Assembly: GCA_947452005.1 (NCBI GenBank)
Contig: CANGBC010000002.1
Location: 62,001 to 126,000, forward strand
Origin: Beijerinckiaceae bacterium
GTDB lineage: Bacteria; Pseudomonadota; Alphaproteobacteria; Rhizobiales; Beijerinckiaceae
Reading direction: 5' to 3'
Length of the DNA stretch: 64,000 bases
The first letter of the stretch is position 1. Each line of letters starts with the position of its first letter. The notes under the pieces were generated by a model, which was not told the origin of the DNA, did no database searches, and was given only the letters and a program-made list of their open reading frames with translations. The position numbers and the translations under genes were made by a program. This document shows, piece by piece, positions 1-9,121 of the stretch.

Positions 1-603
1 TTTCACGGTAGCTTCCGAAATGCCCATGCGAAACGCGATCTCCTTGTTGGAATGACCATTTCCAAGATAGCCGATCACACGCCATTGAGTCGCGGTAATT
101 CTGTCGATCTCCTGCAAACGCCCCCGGCGCTCCCCCGCTCCCTGATCAGCCCGCTTCAACGTCAGCCGAATAGTCTCGGCCAGCCCGCGTGGGGTGATGT
201 CGCGTGGGATCGCCTTCACGCTCTGGAAATGATCGAGCGTTTGCGCGCCGGGCGTGGCTGAAAGCAGCAAAACAGGCACAGACCGGAAGGGGCGCAGCCA
301 GGTGCCCACAAGATCCGGCCCCAGCTCAGAGAGCAGCGCCGCATCAAGGATGATCAGCGCATGGCCACGAGAGTCGAGGTGGCGCGCAGCGCGCAGATCG
401 TCGAGTTCCGGGCGGATCACCGTCACAACGGGGAAATGCGAGGTGCAAAGCGAGGTCACCGCAAAGGCCATGAGTGAGTCGGAGGTGAGGACCGCAATGC
501 GGCATTCAACCCGCAACGGCAAAGTGGCGATGATGCCAGCGTTGGCTGTCACGACACTGCCCGTATCGCTCTCAAGACGACGAAGAATCTGGCTGGTCCC
601 CAT
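1..603 (-). CDS. LuxR/NarL-type response regulator (C-terminus off the window)
   Basis: The minus-strand frame is open from an ATG at 603 to the window edge (201 codons, no stop), so the gene is partial. Residues about 35-150 look like a receiver-type domain, with an Asp (residue 87, ALIILDAAL) where the phosphoacceptor usually lies. Residues from about 165 (LQEIDRITATQWRVIGYL, then NGHSNKEIAFRMGISEATVK) are the start of a LuxR/GerE helix-turn-helix. A transcription factor is therefore likely, but no sensor kinase is visible and the target is unknown. The acidic residues normally near the receiver N-terminus are not obvious, so this could be a receiver-like domain that is not phosphorylated. 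A GGACAG stretch lies just upstream of the ATG, and AT-rich DNA at about 690-725 is the likely promoter. Confidence 0.75.
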   Translation of the reverse strand, partial: MGTSQILRRLESDTGSVVTANAGIIATLPLRVECRIAVLTSDSLMAFAVTSLCTSHFPVVTVIRPELDDLRAARHLDSRGHALIILDAALLSELGPDLVGTWLRPFRSVPVLLLSATPGAQTLDHFQSVKAIPRDITPRGLAETIRLTLKRADQGAGERRGRLQEIDRITATQWRVIGYLGNGHSNKEIAFRMGISEATVK

Positions 604-733
604 GGCGCTGTCCTGCCCGTCTGTTTTGTCGTCCGCGCCTCTTGGGTGGCGGGTCGACCCAGAGCAAAGCCAGAGCCATGCCAAGGGGAGGCCTCCCAGC
701 CTTTATATTAAATTCTTTTAAATCAGTGACTTA

Positions 734-766
734 AAACGAAATCACCCCGCCTGTTGGGCGGGGTGA
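734..766 (-). terminator. Intrinsic terminator downstream of serA
   Basis: Read on the minus strand, an 11-bp GC-rich stem (ATCACCCCGCC / GGCGGGGTGAT, plus-strand arms 741-751 and 756-766) with a 5-nt loop is followed by TTCGTTTTAA. It lies about 50 nt past the serA stop and separates serA from the LuxR-type gene. Confidence 0.8.
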
Positions 767-816
767 TGCAGAAAGTCAGAAAAAGCCTTTTGAAGGCGTG
801 CGGTTTTCCAGACGCT

Positions 817-2073
817 TCAGGCGCCGGCGTACAGCAGACGGGCGCGGATTGTGCCCTCGACTGCTTTCATTTCTTCCAGCACGGCCTCGGCATCGCCACC
901 GCAACCATCGGCTTCCATGACGACATAACCCAGGTCACCCTCGGTCTGCAGATATTGCGCTGCAATATTTACCCCGTGACGCGAGAAGACCTGGTTGAGA
1001 CGGTTCATCACGCCGGGCACATTCTTGTGCACATGGATGAAGCGTGTGCCCTGCGCGCGCGACGACAATTGCACCTGCGGGAAATTCACCGCGCCAACTG
1101 TAGAGCCGGAATCGGAATAATCGACGAGCTTGCGCGCCACTTCCGCACCGATGCGTTCCTGGGCTTCCTCCGTCGAGCCGCCGATGTGCGGCGTCAGAAT
1201 GACATTCGACAGACCCTGAATCGGCGTCACAAATTTTTCGCTGTTGGACGCGGGTTCCACCGGGAACACGTCAACCGCTGCACCCGCCAGATGTCCGCTT
1301 TTCAAAGCGGCTGCCAGCGCGTCGAGATCAACGACAGTGCCGCGTGCATTGTTGATGAAATGCGCGCCCTTTTTCATCTGGGCGAATTGTTCGGCACCCA
1401 TCATGTTAAAGGTCGAGGCATTTTCTGGCACATGCAGAGAGACAACATCTGCCACGCGCAGAAGCTCATTGAGACTTTCGACCGGCTCCGTATTGCCATG
1501 GCGCAGCTTGTCCATGACATCGAAATAAATGACGCGCATGCCCATGGCTTCGGCCAAAGTCGACAGCTGGCTGCCGATATTGCCATAGCCAATAATGCCC
1601 AGCGTCTTGCCGCGCACTTCAATCGAACCCGTGGCTGACTTATCCCAGCCACCTTCATGGGCTGACACAGAGCGCGGGAAGATGCGGCGAAACAGCATGA
1701 CGATTTCGCCAATCACCAGCTCAGCGACCGAGCGTGTGTTGGAGAAAGGCGCGTTGAACACAGGAATGCCGCGCCGATGCGCAGCATCGAGATCGACCTG
1801 ATTGGTGCCCACCGAAAAGCAACCCACTGCAATCAGCTTCTCAGCCTTGGCAAAGACCTCTTCGGTCAATTGCGTGCGCGAGCGAATGCCAATGATGTGC
1901 GTGTTGCGAATGGCTTCATCGAGTTCTTTGCCATCCAGCGCCTTCATCAGGCGTGTGGTGCTCGAATAGCCAGAGCCCATGATGAGCTCAACGGCACTGT
2001 CATTAATCCCCTCCAGGAGCAGAATGCGGATCTTGTCCTTGGAGAGCGAAAGCTGCGGATTATGTCCCTGCAT
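817..2073 (-). CDS. serA: D-3-phosphoglycerate dehydrogenase
   Basis: SerA oxidises 3-phosphoglycerate to 3-phosphohydroxypyruvate with NAD+, the first step of serine biosynthesis. The 418-residue protein follows the E. coli (short) SerA type. It has the N-terminal catalytic half with SRTQLTEE and GTNQVDLDAA, a Rossmann motif GIIGYGNIGSQL, and the catalytic Arg/Glu/His regions (NNARGTVVDLDAL, LTPHIGGSTEEAQERIG). The C-terminal ACT domain (NIAAQYLQTEGDLGYVVMEA) ends in TIRARLLY, as in the feedback-inhibited family. The frame stays open far upstream (to 2772), but homology begins only near MQGHNPQLSLSKDKIRILLL, so the ATG at 2073 is chosen; GAGG precedes it closely, and an ATG at 2098 is the alternative. 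serC, the next step of the pathway, is 31 kb away. Confidence 0.95.
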   Translation of the reverse strand: MQGHNPQLSLSKDKIRILLLEGINDSAVELIMGSGYSSTTRLMKALDGKELDEAIRNTHIIGIRSRTQLTEEVFAKAEKLIAVGCFSVGTNQVDLDAAHRRGIPVFNAPFSNTRSVAELVIGEIVMLFRRIFPRSVSAHEGGWDKSATGSIEVRGKTLGIIGYGNIGSQLSTLAEAMGMRVIYFDVMDKLRHGNTEPVESLNELLRVADVVSLHVPENASTFNMMGAEQFAQMKKGAHFINNARGTVVDLDALAAALKSGHLAGAAVDVFPVEPASNSEKFVTPIQGLSNVILTPHIGGSTEEAQERIGAEVARKLVDYSDSGSTVGAVNFPQVQLSSRAQGTRFIHVHKNVPGVMNRLNQVFSRHGVNIAAQYLQTEGDLGYVVMEADGCGGDAEAVLEEMKAVEGTIRARLLYAGA

Positions 2074-2355
2074 GGTCCTCGTGACCCCGTTGAGCATGTC
2101 TGGAATTTGGCTTGTAAGCCCTATTTCGATTGACGCAACCTCGAAGCGCGTGCGACAAGGCTCTTGTCCTCGTCCTGAGGCACTTTGCGCTCCAGCCGCG
2201 TCCGGCTTTCGGGCTTTTGCCCATTCGCCCACTGTAGAGCGCAGGGGTATCCCCCCGACCGACTGCCCGAGGAACGCGGGGCTGTCCCCTGCATAAACGA
2301 ACCTGCCGGTCGCTTCAGCGGCCTTGGCACGATTCACCCTTGGAAAGATTGAACT

Positions 2356-3672
2356 TTGACAAATTTTGCGGATCTCGGCTTGGCCGAGTCCCTCCTTCGC
2401 GCCCTGAGCGAAGAAGGCTACACGACCCCGACCCCCATTCAGGCTAAAGCCATTCCCGATCTGCTCAAAGGCCGCGATTTGCTCGGCATTGCCCAGACCG
2501 GCACCGGCAAGACCGCCGCTTTTGCCCTGCCCATCATTCAGCGCCTGCTCAATGAGCCGCTCAACCACTCCTCCGCCACCGCCCGCGTGCTGGTGATGGC
2601 CCCCACCCGCGAACTGGTCGCCCAGATCGCCGAAAGCTTCCGCACCTATGGTCGCCATGCCCGCATCCGCGTGGCTGTGATTGTGGGTGGCGTTGGCCAC
2701 GGCCCGCAGGTGCAGGCCATGGCGCGCGGCGTCGATGTGCTGGTTGCTACCCCCGGCCGCCTGCTCGACCATATGGCGGGCGGAACCGTGAAGCTCTCAG
2801 GCACGCAGATCGTCGTGCTGGACGAAGCCGACCATATGCTGGATCTGGGCTTCGTCGTGCCGATCCGCAAGATCGTCTCGCGTTTGCCAAAACATCGCCA
2901 GAGCCTGTTCTTCTCCGCCACCATGCCGCGCGAAATCGCGACACTGGCTGGTGAAATGCTGACAGATCCGGTCGAAGTGACGGTGACGCCCGTTGCAACC
3001 ACAGCCGAGCGCGTCACGCAATCGGTCTATCTGGTCGATACCAAAGCCAAGCGCGATCTTCTGGTCGAGCTGCTGGGCTCAAAAGATTTCTCGCGCACCA
3101 TTGTCTTCACACGCACCAAGCGTGGCGCGGACAAAGTGGCGCAGCATCTGGCGGCTTCCGGCATTACGGCAGCTGCCATTCATGGCAACAAGAGCCAGGG
3201 CGCGCGCCAGAAGGCGCTTGCTGAATTCAAAGACGGCCGCACCGGCGTGCTGGTTGCCACCGACATTGCTGCGCGCGGCATTGACGTTGATCAGGTCTCC
3301 CATGTCGTCAATTTTGAATTGCCGGATGTGGCTGAAAGCTATGTGCACCGCATTGGCCGCACGGCCCGTGCAGGACACGAAGGCACGGCCATTTCATTCT
3401 GCGACAATGAAGAGCGCCATTTGCTCCGTCAGATTGAAAAGCTGACGCGCCAAGTGCTGGCGATCACAGATCGTCGCAGCGCGCAGGGCAAGGCTGACGA
3501 GAACAAGGCACCCGCCCCAAAGCCACCGCAGCGCGGCTCAGGCCGCCCGCATCAGGGTCAGAAGCAGGGCGAGCGCTCATCTGGCAATGGCTTTCGCCCG
3601 CGCACGCCGCAAGGCGACAAGCGCAGCGCAGGCGCACCCAATCGCGAACGTCGCGAACAGCGCACGCATTAA
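2356..3672 (+). CDS. rhlE: DEAD-box ATP-dependent RNA helicase, RhlE-like
   Basis: This 438-residue protein carries the complete DEAD-box motif set: Q motif (PTPIQAKAIP), Walker A (AQTGTGKT), Ia (PTRELVAQ), II (VLDEADHMLD), III (FSATMP), V (ATDIAARGIDV) and VI (HRIGRTAR). The tail from about residue 375 is rich in Arg, Gln, Pro and Lys, as in RhlE-type helicases that act on ribosome assembly or mRNA decay. The first possible start is TTG at 2356, because an in-frame TGA lies two codons upstream. GGAAAG at 2342-2347 is the probable ribosome-binding site. The stop shares TTAA with the stop of convergent glgB (4-nt overlap), and its terminator lies inside glgB. Assignment to RhlE rather than another RhlE/DbpA-group member is by overall motif wording. 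Confidence 0.92.
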   Translation: MTNFADLGLAESLLRALSEEGYTTPTPIQAKAIPDLLKGRDLLGIAQTGTGKTAAFALPIIQRLLNEPLNHSSATARVLVMAPTRELVAQIAESFRTYGRHARIRVAVIVGGVGHGPQVQAMARGVDVLVATPGRLLDHMAGGTVKLSGTQIVVLDEADHMLDLGFVVPIRKIVSRLPKHRQSLFFSATMPREIATLAGEMLTDPVEVTVTPVATTAERVTQSVYLVDTKAKRDLLVELLGSKDFSRTIVFTRTKRGADKVAQHLAASGITAAAIHGNKSQGARQKALAEFKDGRTGVLVATDIAARGIDVDQVSHVVNFELPDVAESYVHRIGRTARAGHEGTAISFCDNEERHLLRQIEKLTRQVLAITDRRSAQGKADENKAPAPKPPQRGSGRPHQGQKQGERSSGNGFRPRTPQGDKRSAGAPNRERREQRTH

Positions 3673-5861
3673 GCCGACTGCGGCTCATGCACGAGCATGA
3701 GCGTTGCCAAAGGCGGCAAGATTAAAGAGAGGGACTGGGGAAACCCATGTCCCTCTTTTTCTTGCGTGGACACCTGCCCGCTGTTGCCCAGATTGCTGCC
3801 TCCATAGATAGCCGCATCCGTATTGATGGCCTCGCGCCAAATGCCACTCAGCGGCACCCCGATGCGATATTCCATCTGCGGCACGGGCGTGAAATTCGAA
3901 ACGATGATGACGGGCGGCGCGCCGTCCGATGCAAAACGGGCAAAGGCCAGGACGCAATTTTGCGTGTCATCAGCCACCAGCCAGCGAAAGCCTGCCGCCT
4001 CGCAATCCTGCTGATACAGCGCTGGCCAAGCGCGGTAGGTTTTGTTGAGATCACCCACGAGCCGCCTCATGCCCGCATGCAAGGGCAGATCGAGCAAATG
4101 CCAATCGAGCGATTGATCGTGATTCCATTCCCGCCATTGCGCGAACTCGCCCCCCATAAATAAAAGCTTCTTGCCGGGATGGCCCCACATGAAGGCGAAA
4201 TAGGCGCGCAGATTGGCAAATTTCTGCCATTCATCGCCCGGCATTTTGGCAATCAGCGAGCCTTTGCCATGCACCACTTCATCATGCGACAGCGGCAGAA
4301 TGAAATTCTCGCTGAACGCATAGAGCAGTCCAAATGTCAGGTGATGATGATGCCATGACCGATACAGCGGATCGCGTGACATGAAATTCAGTGTGTCATG
4401 CATCCAGCCCATGTTCCATTTGAAGCCAAAGCCCAGGCCGCCGGCATAGGCGGGATGCGAGACGGCGGGCCACGCGGTTGATTCCTCCGCTATCGTGACG
4501 ACGCCCGCGCGCACCGCATAAACCTCTTCATTCATGCGCCGCAAAAAGGCGATGGCATCAAGATTTTCATTGCCGCCAAAACGATTGGGCACCCATTCAC
4601 CCGCACGGCGCGAATAATCGAGATAGAGCATGGAGGCCACTGCATCGACGCGAAGCCCATCGATATGAAAACGCTCAATCCAATAGCGCGCATTGGCGAC
4701 GAGAAAGGTGAACACTTCTTCGCGGCCGAAATTATAAACATAGGTGCCCCAATCCTGATGAAAACCTTGGCGCGGGTCGGCGTGCTCATACAAATGCGTG
4801 CCATCAAACTGGCCGAGCCCGTGCGGATCATTGGGAAAATGCGCGGGCACCCAATCCAGAATAATCCCGAGGCCTAGTGCATGCGCCTGATTGACGAAGA
4901 AACCGAAATCCTCAGGCGAGCCAAAGCGACTGGTGGGCGCAAACAAAGACACCGGCTGATAGCCCCATGAGCCATCAAATGGATATTCTGTGATCGGCAA
5001 TAATTCGAGATGCGTGAAGCCAAGCTCTTTTACATAAGGCAAGAGGCGCGCCGCCAATTCACGCCAATTGAGCCTGCGCTGATCCTCTTCGACCACGCGC
5101 GCCCATGAACCCAAGTGACATTCATAAATACTGACAGGCTCGCGCCGGAGATCGCGCGTGGCGACGCTGGCCCACCACGCCTCATCACTCCATTGCAAAT
5201 GCGGCGGGCCACACAGAAGTGACGCCGTGGCGGGTGGATGCTCCGCAGCAAAGGCCAGCGGATCGGCCTTCAACGGCAAAAGCGCACCATCGCGCCCGAG
5301 AATTTCAAATTTGTAACGCAGACCCCGGGCAACGCCGGGGATGAAAAGCTCCCAAATGCCGGCCTCATGACGCCGCCGCATGGGATGGCGACGCCCGTCC
5401 CACGCATTGAAATCACCAACAACCGACACGCTCCGCGCACTAGGGGCCCAGACGGCAAAAAACGCACCCGCGACATCTTCATGCGTCAGCAAGCGCGCAC
5501 CCAGAATATCCTCAAGTGGCTTGTCACCAGCACCGCGCACACTGACGAGATCTTCATCCGACAAAACAGGCGCAAAGCGATACGGATCCCCACGCAGCTC
5601 TTCACCACCCGCCGCCCATACGCGCAAAACATAATTCGGTCGCGCCACACTCTCGACAAAGGCTTCAAAAAAGCCTGCATCATGAAGGCGCATCATGGCG
5701 ATGGCGACACAATCGGGGAGACAGACCTCGACTTGATTGGCATCGGGTAAAAAAACACGCACGGCCCATCGGCCATCTGCAAGCCGATGCGGCCCCAACA
5801 CAGCGAAGGGATCGCCATGACGCGCCTCCACAAGGGCTTCAATGGTGGGCGAGAGCGCCAT
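3669..5861 (-). CDS. glgB: 1,4-alpha-glucan branching enzyme
   Basis: GlgB cuts alpha-1,4 glucan chains and rejoins them by alpha-1,6 bonds, giving branched glycogen-like polymer. The 730 residues match the usual bacterial length. An N-terminal CBM48-like region (VWAPSARSVSVVGDFNAW) is followed by a GH13 barrel with GYQPVSLFAPTSRFG, the nucleophile Asp in GLRVDAVASMLYLDYS, the acid/base Glu in TIAEESTAWP and LPLSHDEVVHGKGS. The ATG at 5861 overlaps the treS stop (TGATG), with AGGAGG just upstream, so it is the last gene of the operon. In the GlgE pathway GlgB branches chains made by the maltosyltransferase. No glgA or glgC is present in the window. Confidence 0.95.
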   Translation of the reverse strand: MALSPTIEALVEARHGDPFAVLGPHRLADGRWAVRVFLPDANQVEVCLPDCVAIAMMRLHDAGFFEAFVESVARPNYVLRVWAAGGEELRGDPYRFAPVLSDEDLVSVRGAGDKPLEDILGARLLTHEDVAGAFFAVWAPSARSVSVVGDFNAWDGRRHPMRRRHEAGIWELFIPGVARGLRYKFEILGRDGALLPLKADPLAFAAEHPPATASLLCGPPHLQWSDEAWWASVATRDLRREPVSIYECHLGSWARVVEEDQRRLNWRELAARLLPYVKELGFTHLELLPITEYPFDGSWGYQPVSLFAPTSRFGSPEDFGFFVNQAHALGLGIILDWVPAHFPNDPHGLGQFDGTHLYEHADPRQGFHQDWGTYVYNFGREEVFTFLVANARYWIERFHIDGLRVDAVASMLYLDYSRRAGEWVPNRFGGNENLDAIAFLRRMNEEVYAVRAGVVTIAEESTAWPAVSHPAYAGGLGFGFKWNMGWMHDTLNFMSRDPLYRSWHHHHLTFGLLYAFSENFILPLSHDEVVHGKGSLIAKMPGDEWQKFANLRAYFAFMWGHPGKKLLFMGGEFAQWREWNHDQSLDWHLLDLPLHAGMRRLVGDLNKTYRAWPALYQQDCEAAGFRWLVADDTQNCVLAFARFASDGAPPVIIVSNFTPVPQMEYRIGVPLSGIWREAINTDAAIYGGSNLGNSGQVSTQEKEGHGFPQSLSLILPPLATLMLVHEPQSA
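3728..3760 (+). terminator. Intrinsic terminator of the helicase gene, inside glgB coding sequence
   Basis: The arms 3728-3739 and 3744-3755/6 form a 12-bp stem (AGAGGGACTGGG / CCCATGTCCCTCT) closed by a GAAA tetraloop and followed by TTTTTCTT. It lies about 55 nt past the helicase stop and within the last ~30 codons of the oppositely transcribed glgB. Confidence 0.85.
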
Positions 5862-8800
5862 CACGCCTCCTCGCGCCATTTGCGCAAGATCTGCAACAGG
5901 CCCGAGACAGGAATGCCGATCCAATCGGGGCGATGCGCGGCTTCATAGGAAATTTCGTAAATGGCTTTGCCCGCCAGATAGAGATCCAGCAACGGCACGC
6001 GCACGCTATCGTCGCTCATCTCGACAGGCGAGCCTGCAATGGCTTGCGCATAACGCTTGAGAAAACCATCCGACACAAAATCACGCCAGATCAGCGCCGC
6101 TGTTCGCACTCGCGCGCCTTGCTCGACCATTCGCCCCTCAATATCGCGTGCAGCTGCTTCGGCGGCATAATCAAACGAGCGCAGGAGGCCTGCCACATCG
6201 CGCAAGGCCAAATCCTTGGCGCGACGCTCTTCAAGAGGCCGCGACGGCTCGCCCTCGAAATCCACAAACATCACATCGTCTTTGACGATCAGCACCTGCC
6301 CCAAATGGAAGTCGCCATGGATGCGCGTTTTCACGCCTTGCGGCTTCAAATCTTGCAAGCTTTGAAAGAAATGCGCAGCCTGCCCTTGCAGAGAAAGTAG
6401 CTCGACAACAGGCTCTGGTGTCTCGCCAGCGGGCCAATCGATCCGTTGCAAGAGCGCCACCATGCGCGCAAATTCTGCCCGGACAGATTCAACCTTTCGC
6501 GAAAGATCGTCGGCTGCAAAAGGCTCTGCACGAAACGCCTCGTCATCGGCTGCGCTTGCCAGCGCGACATGCAGCTCGCCCGTCCGCTGCCCGAGCATTT
6601 GCACATAGGGCAGATAATCTGCATGCACATCACGCGGGTCATGTGATTGCTCGGCACCTGTCAGCGACAAAGCCTCAAACTTGCGTTTCAGCGTCTCCAC
6701 CGTCCAAGCCCAAGCGTCGCCCTGATTGTGCACAAAGGCCTGCAAAATGCCGAAGGCGGTGATAGTGCCTTGCGCATCGACCCGCTCCATCGTGCCCAAC
6801 AAGGCTGGCGCATGGGTGAAACCTGCTTTGGTTAAAAACTGGCCGATCTCGACTTCCGGATTCTCGCCCGCTTGAAAACGCCGATAGAGTTTCAGCATCA
6901 TGCGTTCACCCACCGCAATCGATGTATTGCTCTGGTCAGCGCCAATGCGGCGGACTTCAGATGGCTCAATGGGCGGCTCATGCACCAAGCGCTCCGATCC
7001 CCAAAATTTGAGATGCGCGCCTTCGCTCAGCGGCAATTCCCGATTCTCAATCATGCTTTGAATGATGACCGAGCCAAAGGCCGGATCGCTGTCAGCGTCC
7101 GACACGAGCCCCATGCGTGCGCCACGCCGCACGCGCGCAACCGCATAAGGCGGGATATGCTCATCATCCCGGTTTTCTTCGATGACGAGTGGCGCAAAAT
7201 AGGATTGCGTCTCGCCCGTCTTGAGCGTGACGCCAAGGCGCACCAGAAAAAACATCTTGCCCGCCTGCCCCGATGGCAAAGCCGCCACGCCAGTGACGTT
7301 GACTTGGCGAATGCCAGCCTCCTTGCCCGCAAACCATCGGCGCAACATCAAAAACTGCGGCGCGACATTGCGCTCAAACGCCAACCGCTCGCGTTGCTCA
7401 AACAAATGCTCGCCACGCCCGGTGAGCACCAGCGTGAATAATTCAGGTGCGACCTGTGGACCAAAGCGATGTTGGACAGCCTGTTTGACCAGATGAAACC
7501 AAAAGAACCCGTGACCGGGCAAAGTCAGCAAATAGGGCAGAGCGCCAATGGCTGGGAACACGCTGCCAGCTGACAATTCAATCAGGCTCGATCCTTGGAA
7601 TTCGGACAGATCGAGTTCGACTGCTTGCGGCGCGCGCGACATATTGGCGACACACAGCAGCACTTTGTCGTCATATTCGCGCAAATAAGCGAGCACCTTG
7701 CGGTTGGCCGGATAAAGAAAGCGCAAAGCGCCGCGCGACAGCGCCAGGTGCTTGCGGCGGATGGCAATCATGCGCCGCGTCCAGTTCAGCAGACTGGCGG
7801 GACTTGCAAGCTGCGCCTCCACATTCACAGCAGCATAGCCGTAAATCGGATCCTGGATCGGCGGCAGAAACAGTTTTGCAGGATCACAGCGCGAAAAACC
7901 GCCATTGCGGTCTGGAGTCCATTGCATGGGCGTGCGCACACCATCGCGATCACCCAGATAGATATTGTCGCCCATGCCAATCTCGTCGCCATAATAGAGA
8001 ACAGGCGTGCCCGGCATGGTGAAAAGAAGAGAGTTCAAAAGCTCAATCTTGCGTCGATCATTTTCCAGCAACGGCGCCAGACGTCGCCGGATCCCAAGAT
8101 TGATGCGCGCGCGACGATCATGCGCATAAAAGCTCCACAAATAGTCGCGCTCTTTGTCCGTCACCATTTCAAGCGTGAGCTCATCGTGATTGCGCAGAAA
8201 AATAGCCCATTGTGCATGCTCGGGAATCTCGGGCGTCTGGCGCATGATGTCGGTGATCGGGTGACGATCTTCCAGACCGAGCGCCATATACATCCGTGGC
8301 ATCAGCGGGAAGTGAAATGCCATATGGCACTCGTCCCCAGCGCCAAAATATTGCGCCGTCTCTTCCGGCCATTGATTGGCCTCAGCCAGCAACATGCGGT
8401 CGGGATAGCGCGCATCCAGCGCTGCGCGTATTTTGCGAATGGCCTCATGCGTCTCAGGCAGGTTCTCGCAATTGGTGCCATCGCGCTCGATCAAATAGGG
8501 AATGGCATCCAGCCGCAGGCCATCCACCCCCATATCCAACCAGTAATACATGGCCTCAATGATGGCATCGAGCACACGGGGATTGTCGAAATTGAGGTCC
8601 GGCTGATGCGAGTAAAAGCGGTGCCAGAAATAAGCGCCTGCAACGTTATCGTAGGCCCAGTTCGACACTTCTGTGTCGAGAAAAATGATCCGCGCATCTT
8701 TGTAGAGCGCATCATTTTTTGACCAGACATAGAAATCCCGATGCACAGAGCCCGGCCGCGCTTGGCGCGCGCGCTGAAACCAAGGGTGCTGATCAGATGT

Positions 8801-9121
8801 GTGATTGATCACCAATTCGGTGATCACGCGAATACCCCGCTCATGCGCCTCGCGCACAAAGCGACGAAAATCACGCATGGACCCATATGACGGGTTGATG
8901 CCATGATAGTCGGAAATGTCATAACCATCATCGCGCAGGGGCGAGGGGTAAAACGGCATCAGCCAAACAGCGGTCACACCCAGATCATGAATATAATCGA
9001 GCTTATGCGTCAGCCCTTCGAAATCGCCGATCCCAGTCTGGTCCGCATCAAAAAAACTTTTGACGTGCAATTGATAAATAATGGCATCGCGATACCAATC
9101 CCGCTCCTCGCGATCGATCAT
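5861..9121 (-). CDS. treS: Trehalose synthase fused to maltokinase (TreS-Mak/Pep2)
   Basis: This 1086-residue bifunctional protein has two parts. Residues 1 to about 550 are a GH13 trehalose synthase that interconverts maltose and trehalose (start WYRDAIIYQLHVKSFFD; nucleophile region GVDGLRLDAIPYLIE; Glu in LLAEANQWPEE; FLRNHDELTLEMV). From about residue 640 onward is a maltokinase-type domain (LKLYRRFQAGENPEVEIGQ; catalytic loop RIHGDFHLGQVLIV; metal-binding MFVDFEGEPSRPL) that makes maltose-1-phosphate from maltose and ATP. Together these feed GlgE. The ATG at 9121 overlaps the glgE stop as ATGA and has GGAGGA upstream; an in-frame TTG at 9133 is less likely. Confidence 0.94.
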   Translation of the reverse strand: MIDREERDWYRDAIIYQLHVKSFFDADQTGIGDFEGLTHKLDYIHDLGVTAVWLMPFYPSPLRDDGYDISDYHGINPSYGSMRDFRRFVREAHERGIRVITELVINHTSDQHPWFQRARQARPGSVHRDFYVWSKNDALYKDARIIFLDTEVSNWAYDNVAGAYFWHRFYSHQPDLNFDNPRVLDAIIEAMYYWLDMGVDGLRLDAIPYLIERDGTNCENLPETHEAIRKIRAALDARYPDRMLLAEANQWPEETAQYFGAGDECHMAFHFPLMPRMYMALGLEDRHPITDIMRQTPEIPEHAQWAIFLRNHDELTLEMVTDKERDYLWSFYAHDRRARINLGIRRRLAPLLENDRRKIELLNSLLFTMPGTPVLYYGDEIGMGDNIYLGDRDGVRTPMQWTPDRNGGFSRCDPAKLFLPPIQDPIYGYAAVNVEAQLASPASLLNWTRRMIAIRRKHLALSRGALRFLYPANRKVLAYLREYDDKVLLCVANMSRAPQAVELDLSEFQGSSLIELSAGSVFPAIGALPYLLTLPGHGFFWFHLVKQAVQHRFGPQVAPELFTLVLTGRGEHLFEQRERLAFERNVAPQFLMLRRWFAGKEAGIRQVNVTGVAALPSGQAGKMFFLVRLGVTLKTGETQSYFAPLVIEENRDDEHIPPYAVARVRRGARMGLVSDADSDPAFGSVIIQSMIENRELPLSEGAHLKFWGSERLVHEPPIEPSEVRRIGADQSNTSIAVGERMMLKLYRRFQAGENPEVEIGQFLTKAGFTHAPALLGTMERVDAQGTITAFGILQAFVHNQGDAWAWTVETLKRKFEALSLTGAEQSHDPRDVHADYLPYVQMLGQRTGELHVALASAADDEAFRAEPFAADDLSRKVESVRAEFARMVALLQRIDWPAGETPEPVVELLSLQGQAAHFFQSLQDLKPQGVKTRIHGDFHLGQVLIVKDDVMFVDFEGEPSRPLEERRAKDLALRDVAGLLRSFDYAAEAAARDIEGRMVEQGARVRTAALIWRDFVSDGFLKRYAQAIAGSPVEMSDDSVRVPLLDLYLAGKAIYEISYEAAHRPDWIGIPVSGLLQILRKWREEA

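Noticed and set aside
754-1638. 294-codon plus-strand frame
   Set aside because: It is antisense to serA, and its composition is that of a shadow frame in GC-rich DNA.
2074-2772. N-terminal extension of the serA frame (to 651 residues)
   Set aside because: The extra sequence lacks any match to the SerA family, overlaps the divergent helicase gene, and the ATG at 2073 gives the normal length.
7595-8722. 375-codon plus-strand frame
   Set aside because: It is antisense to the treS coding region, which has full motif support.
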